Shown piece after piece: positions 8,356 through 17,722 of a stretch of DNA of 64,000 bases. This DNA is from an uncultured Christensenella sp. GTDB taxonomy: Bacteria; Bacillota; Clostridia; Christensenellales; CAG-917. The position numbers were made by a program, and so were the translations under genes. The stretch covers positions 62,001 through 126,000 of the forward strand of contig CAJTYG010000005.1 of NCBI GenBank assembly GCA_910584155.1, written 5' to 3'. Under the pieces are notes generated by a model. It was given only the letters and a program-made list of their open reading frames with translations, had not been told where the DNA came from and did no database searches. The stretch's first letter is position 1; every line of letters begins with the position of its first letter.

Positions 8356-11300
8356 ATGAAAAAAGTTATGATCGGAATTTTGATATTGATACCTATCCTC
8401 ATTCTTGTCATCGTTGCTGCGGTGTCCAACTTCCTCAAGGTGAACGCTTGGATAGGCGTCGAGGACATCACGCTTATTGACAGGACTACGGGACAGGAGG
8501 TGGAAAGCCTTACGGTGGTATTTCCAAATCCAAACCCGAACGAACGTATCCGCAACTTCAACGACTTTATAGACGTGGAAATAAAGCCCGATTATGCAAA
8601 CAGATATTCTATTGAATGGCGCATTTCCGGCGACGTGGAATGTATGGATGAGGGCTATCAGGCGTCCTATGACAAGTATCTTGAGGACCTCGAGGTGTAC
8701 AACGCATACGTCAAGGCATACGAGGGCTACGAAAAGCAGATTTACGATTTGGAGGAAGAGGCGATACAGGCGCAGATAAAGCTGAATGCCGATATCGACG
8801 CTATCCAAAAGCTGATTGAAGATTATGAGATCCCGTCCTATGAGGGCGAGGAGCAGATAGAAGAGCTCAAGGCGGCGGCTAAGGCGGCTGAAGAAGAAAG
8901 AAATGCCAAAATCGCCGATTGCCGCAACAAGAGGGACGCTCTTGTCAAGCCCGATTTGGAAATCGTCGAGCCTCCTGCGACGCTCGTAGGCGATGACGGC
9001 AAGCCTGTATCGAGCAACAATACGGGAAAATTTGTCGTGAATTCTTATTGCAGATTTACAGTAGTCGTGCAGGTGGAAAGCATAACGAGAACGTTTTTGG
9101 TCACCGCAGAGGGCTACAATGTGGAAAGCATAGAGCTTATACCCGTCGGCACAACGGATAAAGAGGTGCGTGTGGGCGAAAGGCTGCGTTTGGACGCAAA
9201 ATTCCAGCCCCGCAGCAGCATAGTGTCTGAAACTATATGGACAAGCAGCGATCCTACCGTAGCAAGCGTGGACGCAAACGGCGTTGTTACGGGACATAAG
9301 GCGGGCAAAGTAAATATCACCGTCAAGGCGGACAAGCGTGACGAAACGGACGTCTATGTTGAAACGAGCTGCGAGATAGTAGTCAAGGCAGGCGCAAGCA
9401 AATTCGGAAAGGAATTCAGCACCTCAAAACGCAGCTTTACGCTTGAGGAAATAGGACTTGGTATTGACGATATCGACATACAGTCCTGCATGGGCTGCCA
9501 AATCGGCGCAGGCGTTGTAAATATCAGCGCAGACACCGCAAAGATTGTCAGAAAGGGCGGCGAGGTCATCACCGTGCATATCTGCGATGAAAACGATATC
9601 GCTATAGAAAACGCAGACGTTTATCAGATGTCAAACGGCTTTGTGTTTGCCGTGAGCGAGCTGCCTCTCAAGCTTAAGGCAGTGTGGAAGGATGTCTTTA
9701 AATCGGGCGAACCCGAGGGCGTGGCTTGGGAAACGTCAAGAAGCGACGTCGTGACGGTCGCAGGCGGCACAGTGACGGCAAAGGGCAGCGGACTCGTTGA
9801 CGTCGTTGCAAAGCTTGACGGCAAAACGACAAGCATAATTCTCAACGTAAGAGTTAAGCTCGTGTCTATGAGCCTGCGTACGTCGGACGCCGCATTGCAA
9901 GTAGGTCTTGCAAAGGAGACGGTGTTTGCGGCGGAAAGATTTGAGGACGCAAGCCTTACGTCAAAGATAGCAAACAGCACTTATATTCAAATCATCGGCG
10001 CTCCGACAAGAGGCGACGGCGAAAGCGAGGCAAGCTACAGCTATAGACTCAGAGAGTTTTACCGTGCGTTCAATTACGAGGTGATAAGCGGCGGCGAATA
10101 CGCATACTTTGCGGACGCAGACAGCGTCAGCGACTTTGCAAACCGCCTCATATTTAAGCCCGAAGCGCTCGAGGGAAAGGGCAAGCAGTCCATTACAGTC
10201 AAGGTGAGCGCAAAATATCCTAAGTATGAGGGCGACGTAAATCTTACGACCGCAACCGTGACGATAAAGACTATCTACGGTATTGAGGTTTCAAATATCG
10301 CAGAGCTGCGTAAGGCTGCCGTTTATCAAAAGGAATATGCCTATGCGGACGGAAATCTGCAGGACAGAGAGGTCGTTTGGGAGTTGAAAAATACCGTGTA
10401 TCCCGGCACCGAGAGAGCTCGTGAGGACAGATACAGGGTGTACAACGGAAGGCACAGCCTCAAAACATACGCTATCTGCTTTGCGGGCGACGCAAGATAC
10501 GAGGATGAGAAAAATCCCGACGGTTCGCTGCTTACGATAACTGACGGAAATTCTGTGGTGATTTATGGCGACGTATATGGCAACGGCTACAGGCTGAGCG
10601 CAGAGCGCAATCAGGTCGAGGGTGTGCAAGCTATGCTGTGGATAGCATGGAGCAACGTCACAGTCAGCAACCTCAATATGAGGGCTAACAAGCTTGAAAA
10701 GGACGGAATGCTCAGCGCAAACGACACGCAGGGACTTAAGGGCGAATGCTTCCAAGTGTTTTCAAAGGAAGAGGAAGGCTATCAGCGCAACCGTACAGTC
10801 AACGTCACGGTAGAGTATTGTATAGTTGAAAACGCACGCCGAGCGGGGCAGACCTACAACGCCGACGTCACGTTTAAGGGCTTAGTTGTGCGCAATGTGG
10901 ACTCAACCGCATTCTATATCCCCTGCCGAATGACAAACTATATCGACGTGGACGGAAATTGGACGGCATTCCCCAACTACTCGCACATCAATATGCACAA
11001 CTGCGTGTTTTCAAACTGCATAAGTACGATAGGCTCATATTCTTATGAACGCTTCACCATTATGCCTAAGACAGGACACAATGACGATCCGTTTAACGAT
11101 TACACCGTCGGACAGGGTAGATTTGTCAGAGACGACCTTGAGGCAAATGCGGAGTTCTTCCGTGAAAACTTTATCAAAGATCACCACATCAATACCGTTA
11201 TAAAGCAGACGGGCTTCCTTGACGTTTACAACTGGCAGGACGTGCGCAACGCAAGCATAATCGATGTGGGCGATACAACGACAAATCAGCTTATCGGCAA

Positions 11301-11652
11301 CGTCGCAGGCAGCGTGCTTGCCATAAACTCGGCATTCAGAAACGCATCGTATGTAAGCAAAGAGGAAAATACGACCTATTTCCACGTCGGACTGATCAGC
11401 ACAGGCATTTCGTTTGGCGAGGGCATAATGGACGAGCCAAGCTATCTTGAAATAAGCTTTGAGGACAGCCGTTTCGGTGCACCGATAGAAACACGCAAGA
11501 TAGAAGTTGAGGGTAATGACCTTGCGGCGATAGGCGCAGAGGCGTTGAAAGTTATGGAAATAAAATTCTATTGCTACTCTAACACGGCGGATATAACGCC
11601 ATATTCGCACTATGAGATCAACAGTGATTTTATCAACAGATTGCATAGTTAA
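8356..11652 (+). CDS. Large membrane-anchored Ig-like (BIG2) and beta-helix protein
   Basis: The protein has 1098 residues. One N-terminal membrane segment (residues 5-27) has no signal cleavage or lipobox, so the rest is probably outside the membrane and held by that anchor. A charged coiled coil spans about residues 100-190. A BIG2 Ig-like domain (about 255-340) has the SSDPTVASVDANGVVTG signature. Further Ig-like strands follow to about 520. From about 720 to 1050 a stretch rich in N-x-h-h and short turns (GDVYGNGYRL, SNVTVSNLNM) resembles a right-handed beta-helix as in pectate-lyase folds. It lies 15 bases after the ABC permease. It could be a surface adhesin or an extracytoplasmic partner of the exporter. 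No catalytic motif is visible. Confidence 0.7.
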   Translation: MKKVMIGILILIPILILVIVAAVSNFLKVNAWIGVEDITLIDRTTGQEVESLTVVFPNPNPNERIRNFNDFIDVEIKPDYANRYSIEWRISGDVECMDEGYQASYDKYLEDLEVYNAYVKAYEGYEKQIYDLEEEAIQAQIKLNADIDAIQKLIEDYEIPSYEGEEQIEELKAAAKAAEEERNAKIADCRNKRDALVKPDLEIVEPPATLVGDDGKPVSSNNTGKFVVNSYCRFTVVVQVESITRTFLVTAEGYNVESIELIPVGTTDKEVRVGERLRLDAKFQPRSSIVSETIWTSSDPTVASVDANGVVTGHKAGKVNITVKADKRDETDVYVETSCEIVVKAGASKFGKEFSTSKRSFTLEEIGLGIDDIDIQSCMGCQIGAGVVNISADTAKIVRKGGEVITVHICDENDIAIENADVYQMSNGFVFAVSELPLKLKAVWKDVFKSGEPEGVAWETSRSDVVTVAGGTVTAKGSGLVDVVAKLDGKTTSIILNVRVKLVSMSLRTSDAALQVGLAKETVFAAERFEDASLTSKIANSTYIQIIGAPTRGDGESEASYSYRLREFYRAFNYEVISGGEYAYFADADSVSDFANRLIFKPEALEGKGKQSITVKVSAKYPKYEGDVNLTTATVTIKTIYGIEVSNIAELRKAAVYQKEYAYADGNLQDREVVWELKNTVYPGTERAREDRYRVYNGRHSLKTYAICFAGDARYEDEKNPDGSLLTITDGNSVVIYGDVYGNGYRLSAERNQVEGVQAMLWIAWSNVTVSNLNMRANKLEKDGMLSANDTQGLKGECFQVFSKEEEGYQRNRTVNVTVEYCIVENARRAGQTYNADVTFKGLVVRNVDSTAFYIPCRMTNYIDVDGNWTAFPNYSHINMHNCVFSNCISTIGSYSYERFTIMPKTGHNDDPFNDYTVGQGRFVRDDLEANAEFFRENFIKDHHINTVIKQTGFLDVYNWQDVRNASIIDVGDTTTNQLIGNVAGSVLAINSAFRNASYVSKEENTTYFHVGLISTGISFGEGIMDEPSYLEISFEDSRFGAPIETRKIEVEGNDLAAIGAEALKVMEIKFYCYSNTADITPYSHYEINSDFINRLHS

Positions 11653-11660
11653 ACATTTTA

Positions 11661-11690
11661 AAAAGCGCTCGCTGCGGCGGGCGCTTTTTT
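11661..11690 (+). terminator. Terminator of the ABC/Ig-like operon
   Basis: AGCGCTCGC pairs with GCGGGCGCT (one G-U pair, TGCG loop), with flanking A and T runs. It lies 10 bases after the stop. Confidence 0.9.
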
Positions 11691-11692
11691 TG

Positions 11693-11721
11693 TTGAATAT
11701 CCATAAAAATAATGATATACT
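11693..11721 (+). promoter_or_regulatory. Promoter of polA
   Basis: TTGAAT (11693-11698), 17 bases, TATACT (11716-11721), 46 bases before the polA ATG. Confidence 0.6.
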
Positions 11722-11766
11722 AAATACTAATATATAATAATACAATATATACTTCGGCGGTGCCTT

Positions 11767-14277
11767 ATGTCAAAAAACAAGATACTGTTGCTGGATTCAA
11801 ACAGCCTTATGCACAGAGCTTATCACGCTTTGCCAAATCTCAAGTCCTCAAAGGGCTTGTATACGGGCGCCATATTCGGCTTTTTGAGCATACTCCTGCG
11901 CCTTATCAAGGAGCAACAGCCCACGCATATCGCAGCCGCTTTTGACCTTAAAGGTCCCACCTTCCGCCACCTTATGTACGACGGCTACAAGGCCACACGC
12001 AAGCCTATGGACGAGGAACTCAGACAGCAGGTGGAGCCGCTCAAAGAACTTATCACCGCTATGGGCATAAAGATAGTCAGCCTCGAGGGCTACGAGGGCG
12101 ACGACATACTCGGCACGCTTGCAAAACGCTTTGATGACGAGTGTATCATCGTCACAGGCGACAGAGACAGCTTTCAGCTTGTCAGCCCCACTACAAGGGT
12201 GTTCTGGACAAAGCGTGGCGTGACGGATATCGTGGTTTATGACGAGGCAAGGCTGCTTGAGGACGGCTTTACGACCTCGCAGTTTATAGATTTTAAGGCG
12301 CTTATGGGCGACGCATCGGACAATATCCCCGGCATTGCGGGCGTCGGCGAAAAGACGGCAAAGCTTTTGCTTGAGCAGTACGGCTCGCTTGACGGCATAC
12401 TTGCCCACGCCGACGGAATAAAGGGCAAGGTCGGACAAAATGTGCAAAACGGCAGGGATATGGCGCTGCTCAGCCGTGAGCTTGCAACGATAAACACCGA
12501 CGTGCCCGTGCAGTGCACTCTTGACGATATCGCATTTACGCCCGTATACTCGCAGAAGGTCAAATCTCTGCTCGGCTGCTTTGAGATAACCTCGCTTATG
12601 AGCAGAATGAAGTTTGAAGACGGCGAGACGGTCGAGGCGGTGTCCGTTGAAAAGCAAACCGTGCGCCTAAGCTCGCTCGAAGCAATAAAAGAGGCTATGC
12701 GGGGCGACGAGGTTGCAGTGCTCGTGGGCAGAGAGATAAGCTTTGCCTTAGATGAAAAAACCGAGTTTGTAGTGGACTGCGCCGAGGACCTCTTCAGCGA
12801 AGGACCGTATTTTGACGACGCTATGCAGTGCGTGGTAGAGTGCGTAAAGGATAAACGCCTCATCTGCTATGATTTTAAATCACTGTCAAAGCAGCACGGA
12901 TTCGATAACGCACGCTTTTTCGATATTATGATAGCGGCGCACCTTGCAAGAGAGAGTATGCCTATAAAGAGTGTGTCGCAGGTGCTTGGAGCAGACGGCT
13001 TCGGCGACGGCGCCGTCGAGATGTTTATAGAGTGCAAAAAGCTTGAACAGACGCTCGGGCAAAAGCAGCTTGAAAAGCTGTTTTATGAGGTTGAACAGCC
13101 GCTTTGCGTAGTTTTGCGCAATATGGAACAGCGTGGCGTTTGCGTGTCTGTGGAAAAGCTCAAATCGCTCGAGAGCAAGTACGGCGCAATAATAGACGGG
13201 CTTTCACGCAGTATATTTGAAAAGGCGGGCTGCAATTTTAACATCGCATCGCCAAAGCAGCTCGGCGAGGTGCTGTTTGAAAAGCTCGGCTTGCCGCACG
13301 GCAAAAAGACAAAGACGGGATATTCCGTCGGCGAGGACGTGCTTGCAAATCTCGTGCACGTAAACCCCATAATAAAGGATATTTTGGACTATCGCCACTA
13401 TACTAAGCTGCAGTCGACCTATGTGACGGGGCTTCAGCCGCTTGTAAACAGAGGACGGATACACACAGAGTTCAATCAGTGTATCACCACGACGGGCAGG
13501 CTGTCGTCTACAAATCCAAATCTACAGAATATTCCCACACGAAGCGAGGAAGCTAAGGATATTAAGAGTGCGTTTTTGCCGAGCGAGGGCAACGTGCTCG
13601 TGTCTGCGGACTACTCGCAGATAGAGCTCAGGTTGCTTGCGCATATGAGCGGCGACAGGCAGCTTATAGACGCATTCAACAACGACGACGATATACACGC
13701 AATCACGGCGTCGCAGATTTTGGGCATACCCATCGAGGCGGTCACCGCCGATCAGCGCCGTGACGCAAAGGCGGTAAATTTTGGCATAATCTACGGCATA
13801 AGCGGCTTCGGGCTTGCCGAAAACCTATCCATTCCGCAATACAAGGCAAAGGAGTTTATCGCAAACTATTTCAATATGCACCCGCTTGTGCGCTCGTATA
13901 TGGACGGCTGCGTCAGCGAGGCAAGGGAAAAGGGCTATGCGATAACGCTGCTCGGCAGACGGCGCAATCTGTCAGACCTCAATTCTTCAAACTATCTCGT
14001 GCGCTCGTCGGCGGAGCGTATGGCGATGAACACACCCTTGCAGGGCTCGGCGGCGGATATCATCAAGCTTGCGATGCTCGGGGTGGAAAGACGTCTAAAA
14101 GACAAAAAGTCAAAGATGATTTTGCAGATACACGACGAGCTTATCATAGATACCGCCGTGGACGAGCTTGACGAGGTAAAGCAGATTCTTACAGAAGAGA
14201 TGGAAAACGCATATAAGCTCAAGGTGCCGCTTGTCGCAAAGGCGGGACATGCGTCAAATTGGGGAGAGCTGAAGTGA
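11767..14277 (+). CDS. polA: DNA polymerase I
   Basis: The protein has 836 residues, a little shorter than the usual 870-930. Residues 1-260 are the 5'-3' exonuclease (flap nuclease) with DSNSLMHRAYHA, EGYEGDDILGT and VTGDRDSFQL. The middle part (300-450) has the 3'-5' exonuclease position but lacks the DxE metal site, so proofreading is probably lost as in many Firmicutes PolA. The polymerase has motif A (SADYSQIELRLLAHMSG, near 612), motif B (RRDAKAVNFGIIYG, near 664) and motif C (QIHDELIID, near 788). It fills gaps and removes RNA primers. Its stop is one base before coaE, so both form an operon. The ribosome site is weak. Confidence 0.97.
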   Translation: MSKNKILLLDSNSLMHRAYHALPNLKSSKGLYTGAIFGFLSILLRLIKEQQPTHIAAAFDLKGPTFRHLMYDGYKATRKPMDEELRQQVEPLKELITAMGIKIVSLEGYEGDDILGTLAKRFDDECIIVTGDRDSFQLVSPTTRVFWTKRGVTDIVVYDEARLLEDGFTTSQFIDFKALMGDASDNIPGIAGVGEKTAKLLLEQYGSLDGILAHADGIKGKVGQNVQNGRDMALLSRELATINTDVPVQCTLDDIAFTPVYSQKVKSLLGCFEITSLMSRMKFEDGETVEAVSVEKQTVRLSSLEAIKEAMRGDEVAVLVGREISFALDEKTEFVVDCAEDLFSEGPYFDDAMQCVVECVKDKRLICYDFKSLSKQHGFDNARFFDIMIAAHLARESMPIKSVSQVLGADGFGDGAVEMFIECKKLEQTLGQKQLEKLFYEVEQPLCVVLRNMEQRGVCVSVEKLKSLESKYGAIIDGLSRSIFEKAGCNFNIASPKQLGEVLFEKLGLPHGKKTKTGYSVGEDVLANLVHVNPIIKDILDYRHYTKLQSTYVTGLQPLVNRGRIHTEFNQCITTTGRLSSTNPNLQNIPTRSEEAKDIKSAFLPSEGNVLVSADYSQIELRLLAHMSGDRQLIDAFNNDDDIHAITASQILGIPIEAVTADQRRDAKAVNFGIIYGISGFGLAENLSIPQYKAKEFIANYFNMHPLVRSYMDGCVSEAREKGYAITLLGRRRNLSDLNSSNYLVRSSAERMAMNTPLQGSAADIIKLAMLGVERRLKDKKSKMILQIHDELIIDTAVDELDEVKQILTEEMENAYKLKVPLVAKAGHASNWGELK

Positions 14278-14278
14278 T

Positions 14279-14839
14279 ATGAAAATTGCGATAATCGGCG
14301 GAATCGGATCCGGCAAAAGCGAGGTGCTCGAGGTGGCAGATTCACTCAGGCTGCACACCTTGAGTGCGGACTATATAAATGCGGAGCTGTTGGGCTCTCT
14401 CGACTATTTTTATGGCATTAAAGACGCTTTTCCAAACGCCGTTGAAGGCACTACTATAAACAAACGGATATTGGCGAATATAATTTTTTCGGACACCGAA
14501 GCACGGCTCAAGCTCAATGAAATAGCGCACCCGATGATACTTCAACGAATAAGAGAGGATAAAACCGATCCCATAGTGGTCGAAATACCGCTCATTATAG
14601 AAAGCGGCGCAAGGGATATGTTTGACGAAGTTATACTTGTGCATACGCCTATGCTAAAACGCCTTAAGAGGCTTAAGGCAAGGGGCTTGAGCGTGAAGGA
14701 CGCTATAAAGCGAATAAAGGCGCAGGTGAGCGAGCGTGAGCTGCGTAAAATCGCAACGGCTGTGATAAACAATGGTGGTAATTTGGATAGACTGCGCAAA
14801 CGGGCGAAAGCGGTGTTTGAGAAGATTTTGTCAAAATAA
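14279..14839 (+). CDS. coaE: Dephospho-CoA kinase
   Basis: The protein has 186 residues against the usual 195-205. It phosphorylates dephospho-CoA, the last step of coenzyme A synthesis, in the cytosol. The P-loop GGIGSGKSE is at residues 7-15. The conserved HPMIL and VVEIPLIIESG (acceptor-binding region) follow. The C-terminus has a run of basic residues typical of the family. It starts one base after the polA stop, and a polA-coaE order is common in Firmicutes. The conserved aspartate in the D-x-I/V motif after the P-loop is at SADYI. The identification is good although the protein is somewhat diverged. Confidence 0.88.
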   Translation: MKIAIIGGIGSGKSEVLEVADSLRLHTLSADYINAELLGSLDYFYGIKDAFPNAVEGTTINKRILANIIFSDTEARLKLNEIAHPMILQRIREDKTDPIVVEIPLIIESGARDMFDEVILVHTPMLKRLKRLKARGLSVKDAIKRIKAQVSERELRKIATAVINNGGNLDRLRKRAKAVFEKILSK

Positions 14840-14900
14840 GCACTTTACATATACAAATAAGCGTAATAAAATACATTTTTGGATAAAATGAGGTTCAAAT

Positions 14901-15929
14901 ATGAAAAATGAAAAGGACGACGGCAACAGACGTCATCTGCTCGCCGACGAGCTGAAGCAGGCGGGCGAGGAGCTGAAGCAGCAGCACGAGGAAATTACAA
15001 ACGAAGTCAAAACAAAGGTGAAAAGCTTGGGTGTTATTAAGCTTGTCATACTTGCGATATTGCTTGTGGGCACGGTGCTTTCATTTGTGTTTTACGATGA
15101 AATATTCGGGGAGAATAATGTGTTTTTGCCGTCCGAGGGACGGTCGCAGTTTCTCAACGGCTTTCTCGGGATAATGCCGCCGTTTATAAAGAGCGTACAG
15201 ATAGTGTCTATCACGCTTTTTGTCGTCACGGTGCTTTTGGGCTTTATAAGAAGATTTTTCGGCAAAAAGACGCAGAGGCGCATAACGGTCACGCTGCTCA
15301 TCTGCAATCTTATAAAGTGGATCACTGCGGTCGTGCTCGTCATAGTGGTGCTTGCGGTCTGGGGCGTGAATACGGGCGCACTCATCACGGGCGCAGGCGT
15401 GCTGACGCTTGTCGTCGGACTCGGAATGCAGTCGCTCATAGCGGACGTCGTGGCAGGCTTGTTTATCGTGTTTGAAAACGATTTCAACGTGGGCGATATC
15501 ATAACTGTGGGCGATTTCAGAGGCACAGTTGTGTCGATAGGCATACGCACGACTAAGCTCGAGTCGCTCGGCAACATCAAGATAATAAACAACAGCGAGA
15601 TAAAGGGCGTGTTAAATCAAACTAAAAAAGCGTCCACGGCATTTGCCGAAATAAGCGTAAGCTACGGTGAAAGCCTGCCTAAGGTGGAAAGGACGATAGA
15701 GGATAATATCAAAAATATAACGGTCGAGGGTGCGCTCGGCGAGATAAAATACGAGGGCGTAAAGGCGCTTGAAAGCTCGTCGGTGCTGCTGCTGTTTTCT
15801 GTGTTGTGCAACGAAAAGGATATCGCTGTAGTGACAAGACGGCTAAACAGAGAGCTTAAAATAATGTTTGACGAAAACGGAATCGAAATTCCGTTCGATC
15901 AGATCGTCGTGCACTCAAGCGACGACTGA
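14901..15929 (+). CDS. mscS: Small-conductance mechanosensitive channel, MscS family
   Basis: The protein has 342 residues. A charged N-terminal helix (about 1-45) precedes three to four hydrophobic segments. The pore helix and beta domain signature GMQSLIADVVAGLFIVFENDFNVGDII (near 180-205) is typical of MscS. The C-terminal cytoplasmic vestibule follows. The channel opens on membrane tension and lets solutes out on osmotic down-shock. GAGGT precedes the ATG by about 7 bases. It starts 61 bases after coaE and is followed at 12 bases by the TPR gene with an AGGAGG site, so it may lead that transcription unit. The FxNG-type residues of the E. coli channel are not needed for the assignment. Confidence 0.9.
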   Translation: MKNEKDDGNRRHLLADELKQAGEELKQQHEEITNEVKTKVKSLGVIKLVILAILLVGTVLSFVFYDEIFGENNVFLPSEGRSQFLNGFLGIMPPFIKSVQIVSITLFVVTVLLGFIRRFFGKKTQRRITVTLLICNLIKWITAVVLVIVVLAVWGVNTGALITGAGVLTLVVGLGMQSLIADVVAGLFIVFENDFNVGDIITVGDFRGTVVSIGIRTTKLESLGNIKIINNSEIKGVLNQTKKASTAFAEISVSYGESLPKVERTIEDNIKNITVEGALGEIKYEGVKALESSSVLLLFSVLCNEKDIAVVTRRLNRELKIMFDENGIEIPFDQIVVHSSDD

Positions 15930-15941
15930 CAGGAGGTTTTT

Positions 15942-16730
15942 ATGACTGAAGAAAGATGCTGCTGCTCAAAAGAGGCGACGGGGACTATCCCTATTTTGAG
16001 GATAATAACAAAGCTTGACGCTTTGCTTGCAAAAAACGATACCGCCGAGGCGGAAAGACTGCTTTGCTATTGGGAAAGCGAGGCACGTGCGCTAAACGAC
16101 AGCAGAGGACTTTGCGAGATACTCAGTGAGCAGATAGGCTTTTATCGCACGGAGGGCAAGGCGAAAGAGGGCTTGAGGGCTGTCGATGAGGCGCTTGCAA
16201 TACTTAGCTGCATAGACGTAGGCGACAGCGTGTCCAATGCCACAGTATATTTAAACTGCGCAACCACGATGAAAGCGTTTGGCAAGGTGCAGGACGCAAT
16301 GCAGTATTACGATAAGGCTCGCAGCGTGTACGAAAGCCTGCTGCCAAAGGACGATTTCAGATTGGCGGGCTTTTATAACAACTACGCCACAGCTCTTTGC
16401 GAGCTCGGCAGATACGAGGAAGCACGTAACTGCTACGGCAAGGCTATCGACGTGATAAATGCAAAGGGCAACGCTCCCGAGCTTGCAGTGACATATGTCA
16501 ATCTTGCGCAGCTTGCATACGACGAGGCTAAGGCGAAGGGCGGCGAGTGCGACGACGAGGTGGACAGATTGCTTAACTTAGCGTATGCCTGTCTTGACGA
16601 CGGTGAATTGGAGCGTGACGGAAATTATGCCAACACCTGTCGCAAGTGCGCACAGGCGTTTGGATTTTTCGGATATTTCCTGCAAAAAGAGGAGCTTGAG
16701 TTGAGGGCGCAGGCGATTTACAATAAGTAA
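15942..16730 (+). CDS. Tetratricopeptide repeat protein
   Basis: The protein has 262 residues and at least four TPR-like helix pairs between residues 15 and 215, for example KVQDAMQYYDKARSVYESL and GRYEEARNCYGKAIDVI. Near the N-terminus is CCC, a possible metal or redox site. There is no signal peptide, so it is cytoplasmic and probably binds a partner protein. It starts 12 bases after mscS and ends two bases before the DUF4037 gene, a pairing common in gut Clostridia. The combination suggests the two proteins act together. The function is unknown. Confidence 0.75.
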   Translation: MTEERCCCSKEATGTIPILRIITKLDALLAKNDTAEAERLLCYWESEARALNDSRGLCEILSEQIGFYRTEGKAKEGLRAVDEALAILSCIDVGDSVSNATVYLNCATTMKAFGKVQDAMQYYDKARSVYESLLPKDDFRLAGFYNNYATALCELGRYEEARNCYGKAIDVINAKGNAPELAVTYVNLAQLAYDEAKAKGGECDDEVDRLLNLAYACLDDGELERDGNYANTCRKCAQAFGFFGYFLQKEELELRAQAIYNK

Positions 16731-16732
16731 TT

Positions 16733-17668
16733 ATGAAAGGACTTGAGGAAGCGAAAAAGTTTTACACCGAGTGCGGCGCAAAAATGCTTGAGGAACAGTT
16801 TCCCGACTACGTCGGGCGCATTGCCGTCGGGCTTGTAGGACACGGCTCGGAATGTTTCGGCTTCGACGACGAGCTGTCACGTGATCACGATTTCGAAACG
16901 GGCTTTGCAATGTGGCTCACCCGTGAGGACGAGGCAAAAATAGGCTTTAAGCTGACACGGGCTTATGACGCTATCAAGGCGCAGTACTGCGGCGTTAAGC
17001 TTGAGCACACAAGCGTTATAGGCGCAAACTCGCAGGGCGTGTGCGTGATTGAGGACTTTTACAAAAAATACACAGGCTGCGAGGGCGCACCCAAAACTGC
17101 AAAGGATTGGCTTTTTACTGAAAGCGAGTATTTTGCGGAAGCTACCAACGGCGCCGTATGGCGTGATGACCTCGGCGTTTTCAGTGGAATAAGGGAGCAG
17201 ATCTTAGGCGGAATGCCTGCCGACGTGCGCCTCAAGAAGCTTGCGGCAAGAGCCGTGCGTATGGCGCAGACAGGGCAGTACAATTATCCGAGGTGTATCG
17301 CACACGGCGAGGACGGGGCGGCTATGCTTGCGCTTTGCGACTTTGTGCGCAACGCTGTCGAGACGGTGTTTTTGCTGAACGGCAAGCATTGCCCGTATTA
17401 TAAGTGGGCTTTCAAGGCAATGAGGTCGCTGGAAATTTTGGGCGATATGACCGCTCCGCTTGAATTTTTGCTTACAGCCGACAATGATAAGGCGGGCAAA
17501 AAAGTTAAGGCGGAAATAGTTGAGGATATTGCGCTTGTCGTGGCGAATGAGCTAAAGCGGCAGGGACTTGCGGACTGTCAGGGAAATTATCTTGAACCGT
17601 TTGGCTTCGCTCTGCAGAAGCGGATAAAGAGTGCGGAGCTTAGAAATATGCACATTCTGGTCGGATAA
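16733..17668 (+). CDS. DUF4037 domain protein (nucleotidyltransferase-like)
   Basis: The protein has 311 residues. Its N-terminal part has LVGHGSECFGFDDELSRDHDFETGFAMWL, the DUF4037 pattern, in which G-S-x-C-x-G-D-D and D-H-D resemble the metal site of nucleotidyltransferases. The C-terminal part (about 220-311) is helical with YKWAFKAM, typical of the family. The substrate is not known. It is coupled to the TPR gene, with two bases between them, and a strong terminator begins at its stop. I am fairly sure of the family and have no evidence for the reaction. Confidence 0.8.
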   Translation: MKGLEEAKKFYTECGAKMLEEQFPDYVGRIAVGLVGHGSECFGFDDELSRDHDFETGFAMWLTREDEAKIGFKLTRAYDAIKAQYCGVKLEHTSVIGANSQGVCVIEDFYKKYTGCEGAPKTAKDWLFTESEYFAEATNGAVWRDDLGVFSGIREQILGGMPADVRLKKLAARAVRMAQTGQYNYPRCIAHGEDGAAMLALCDFVRNAVETVFLLNGKHCPYYKWAFKAMRSLEILGDMTAPLEFLLTADNDKAGKKVKAEIVEDIALVVANELKRQGLADCQGNYLEPFGFALQKRIKSAELRNMHILVG

Positions 17669-17696
17669 AAAAACGGGCGTTTGCCCGTTTTTTTTG
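17668..17696 (+). terminator. Terminator of the mscS-TPR-DUF4037 unit
   Basis: AACGGGC and GCCCGTT with a GTTT loop, a run of A before and eight or more T after. Confidence 0.92.
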
Positions 17697-17722
17697 TATG
17701 TTTTATTTGAGTTTTTATAAGC

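Noticed and set aside
7987..9297. A 436-codon open frame on the minus strand, opposite the ABC permease and Ig-like protein genes
   Set aside because: It has no ribosome site, a His/Arg/Tyr/Cys-rich composition typical of antisense frames, and lies over two well supported genes. Many long antisense frames in this window arise the same way from codon bias.
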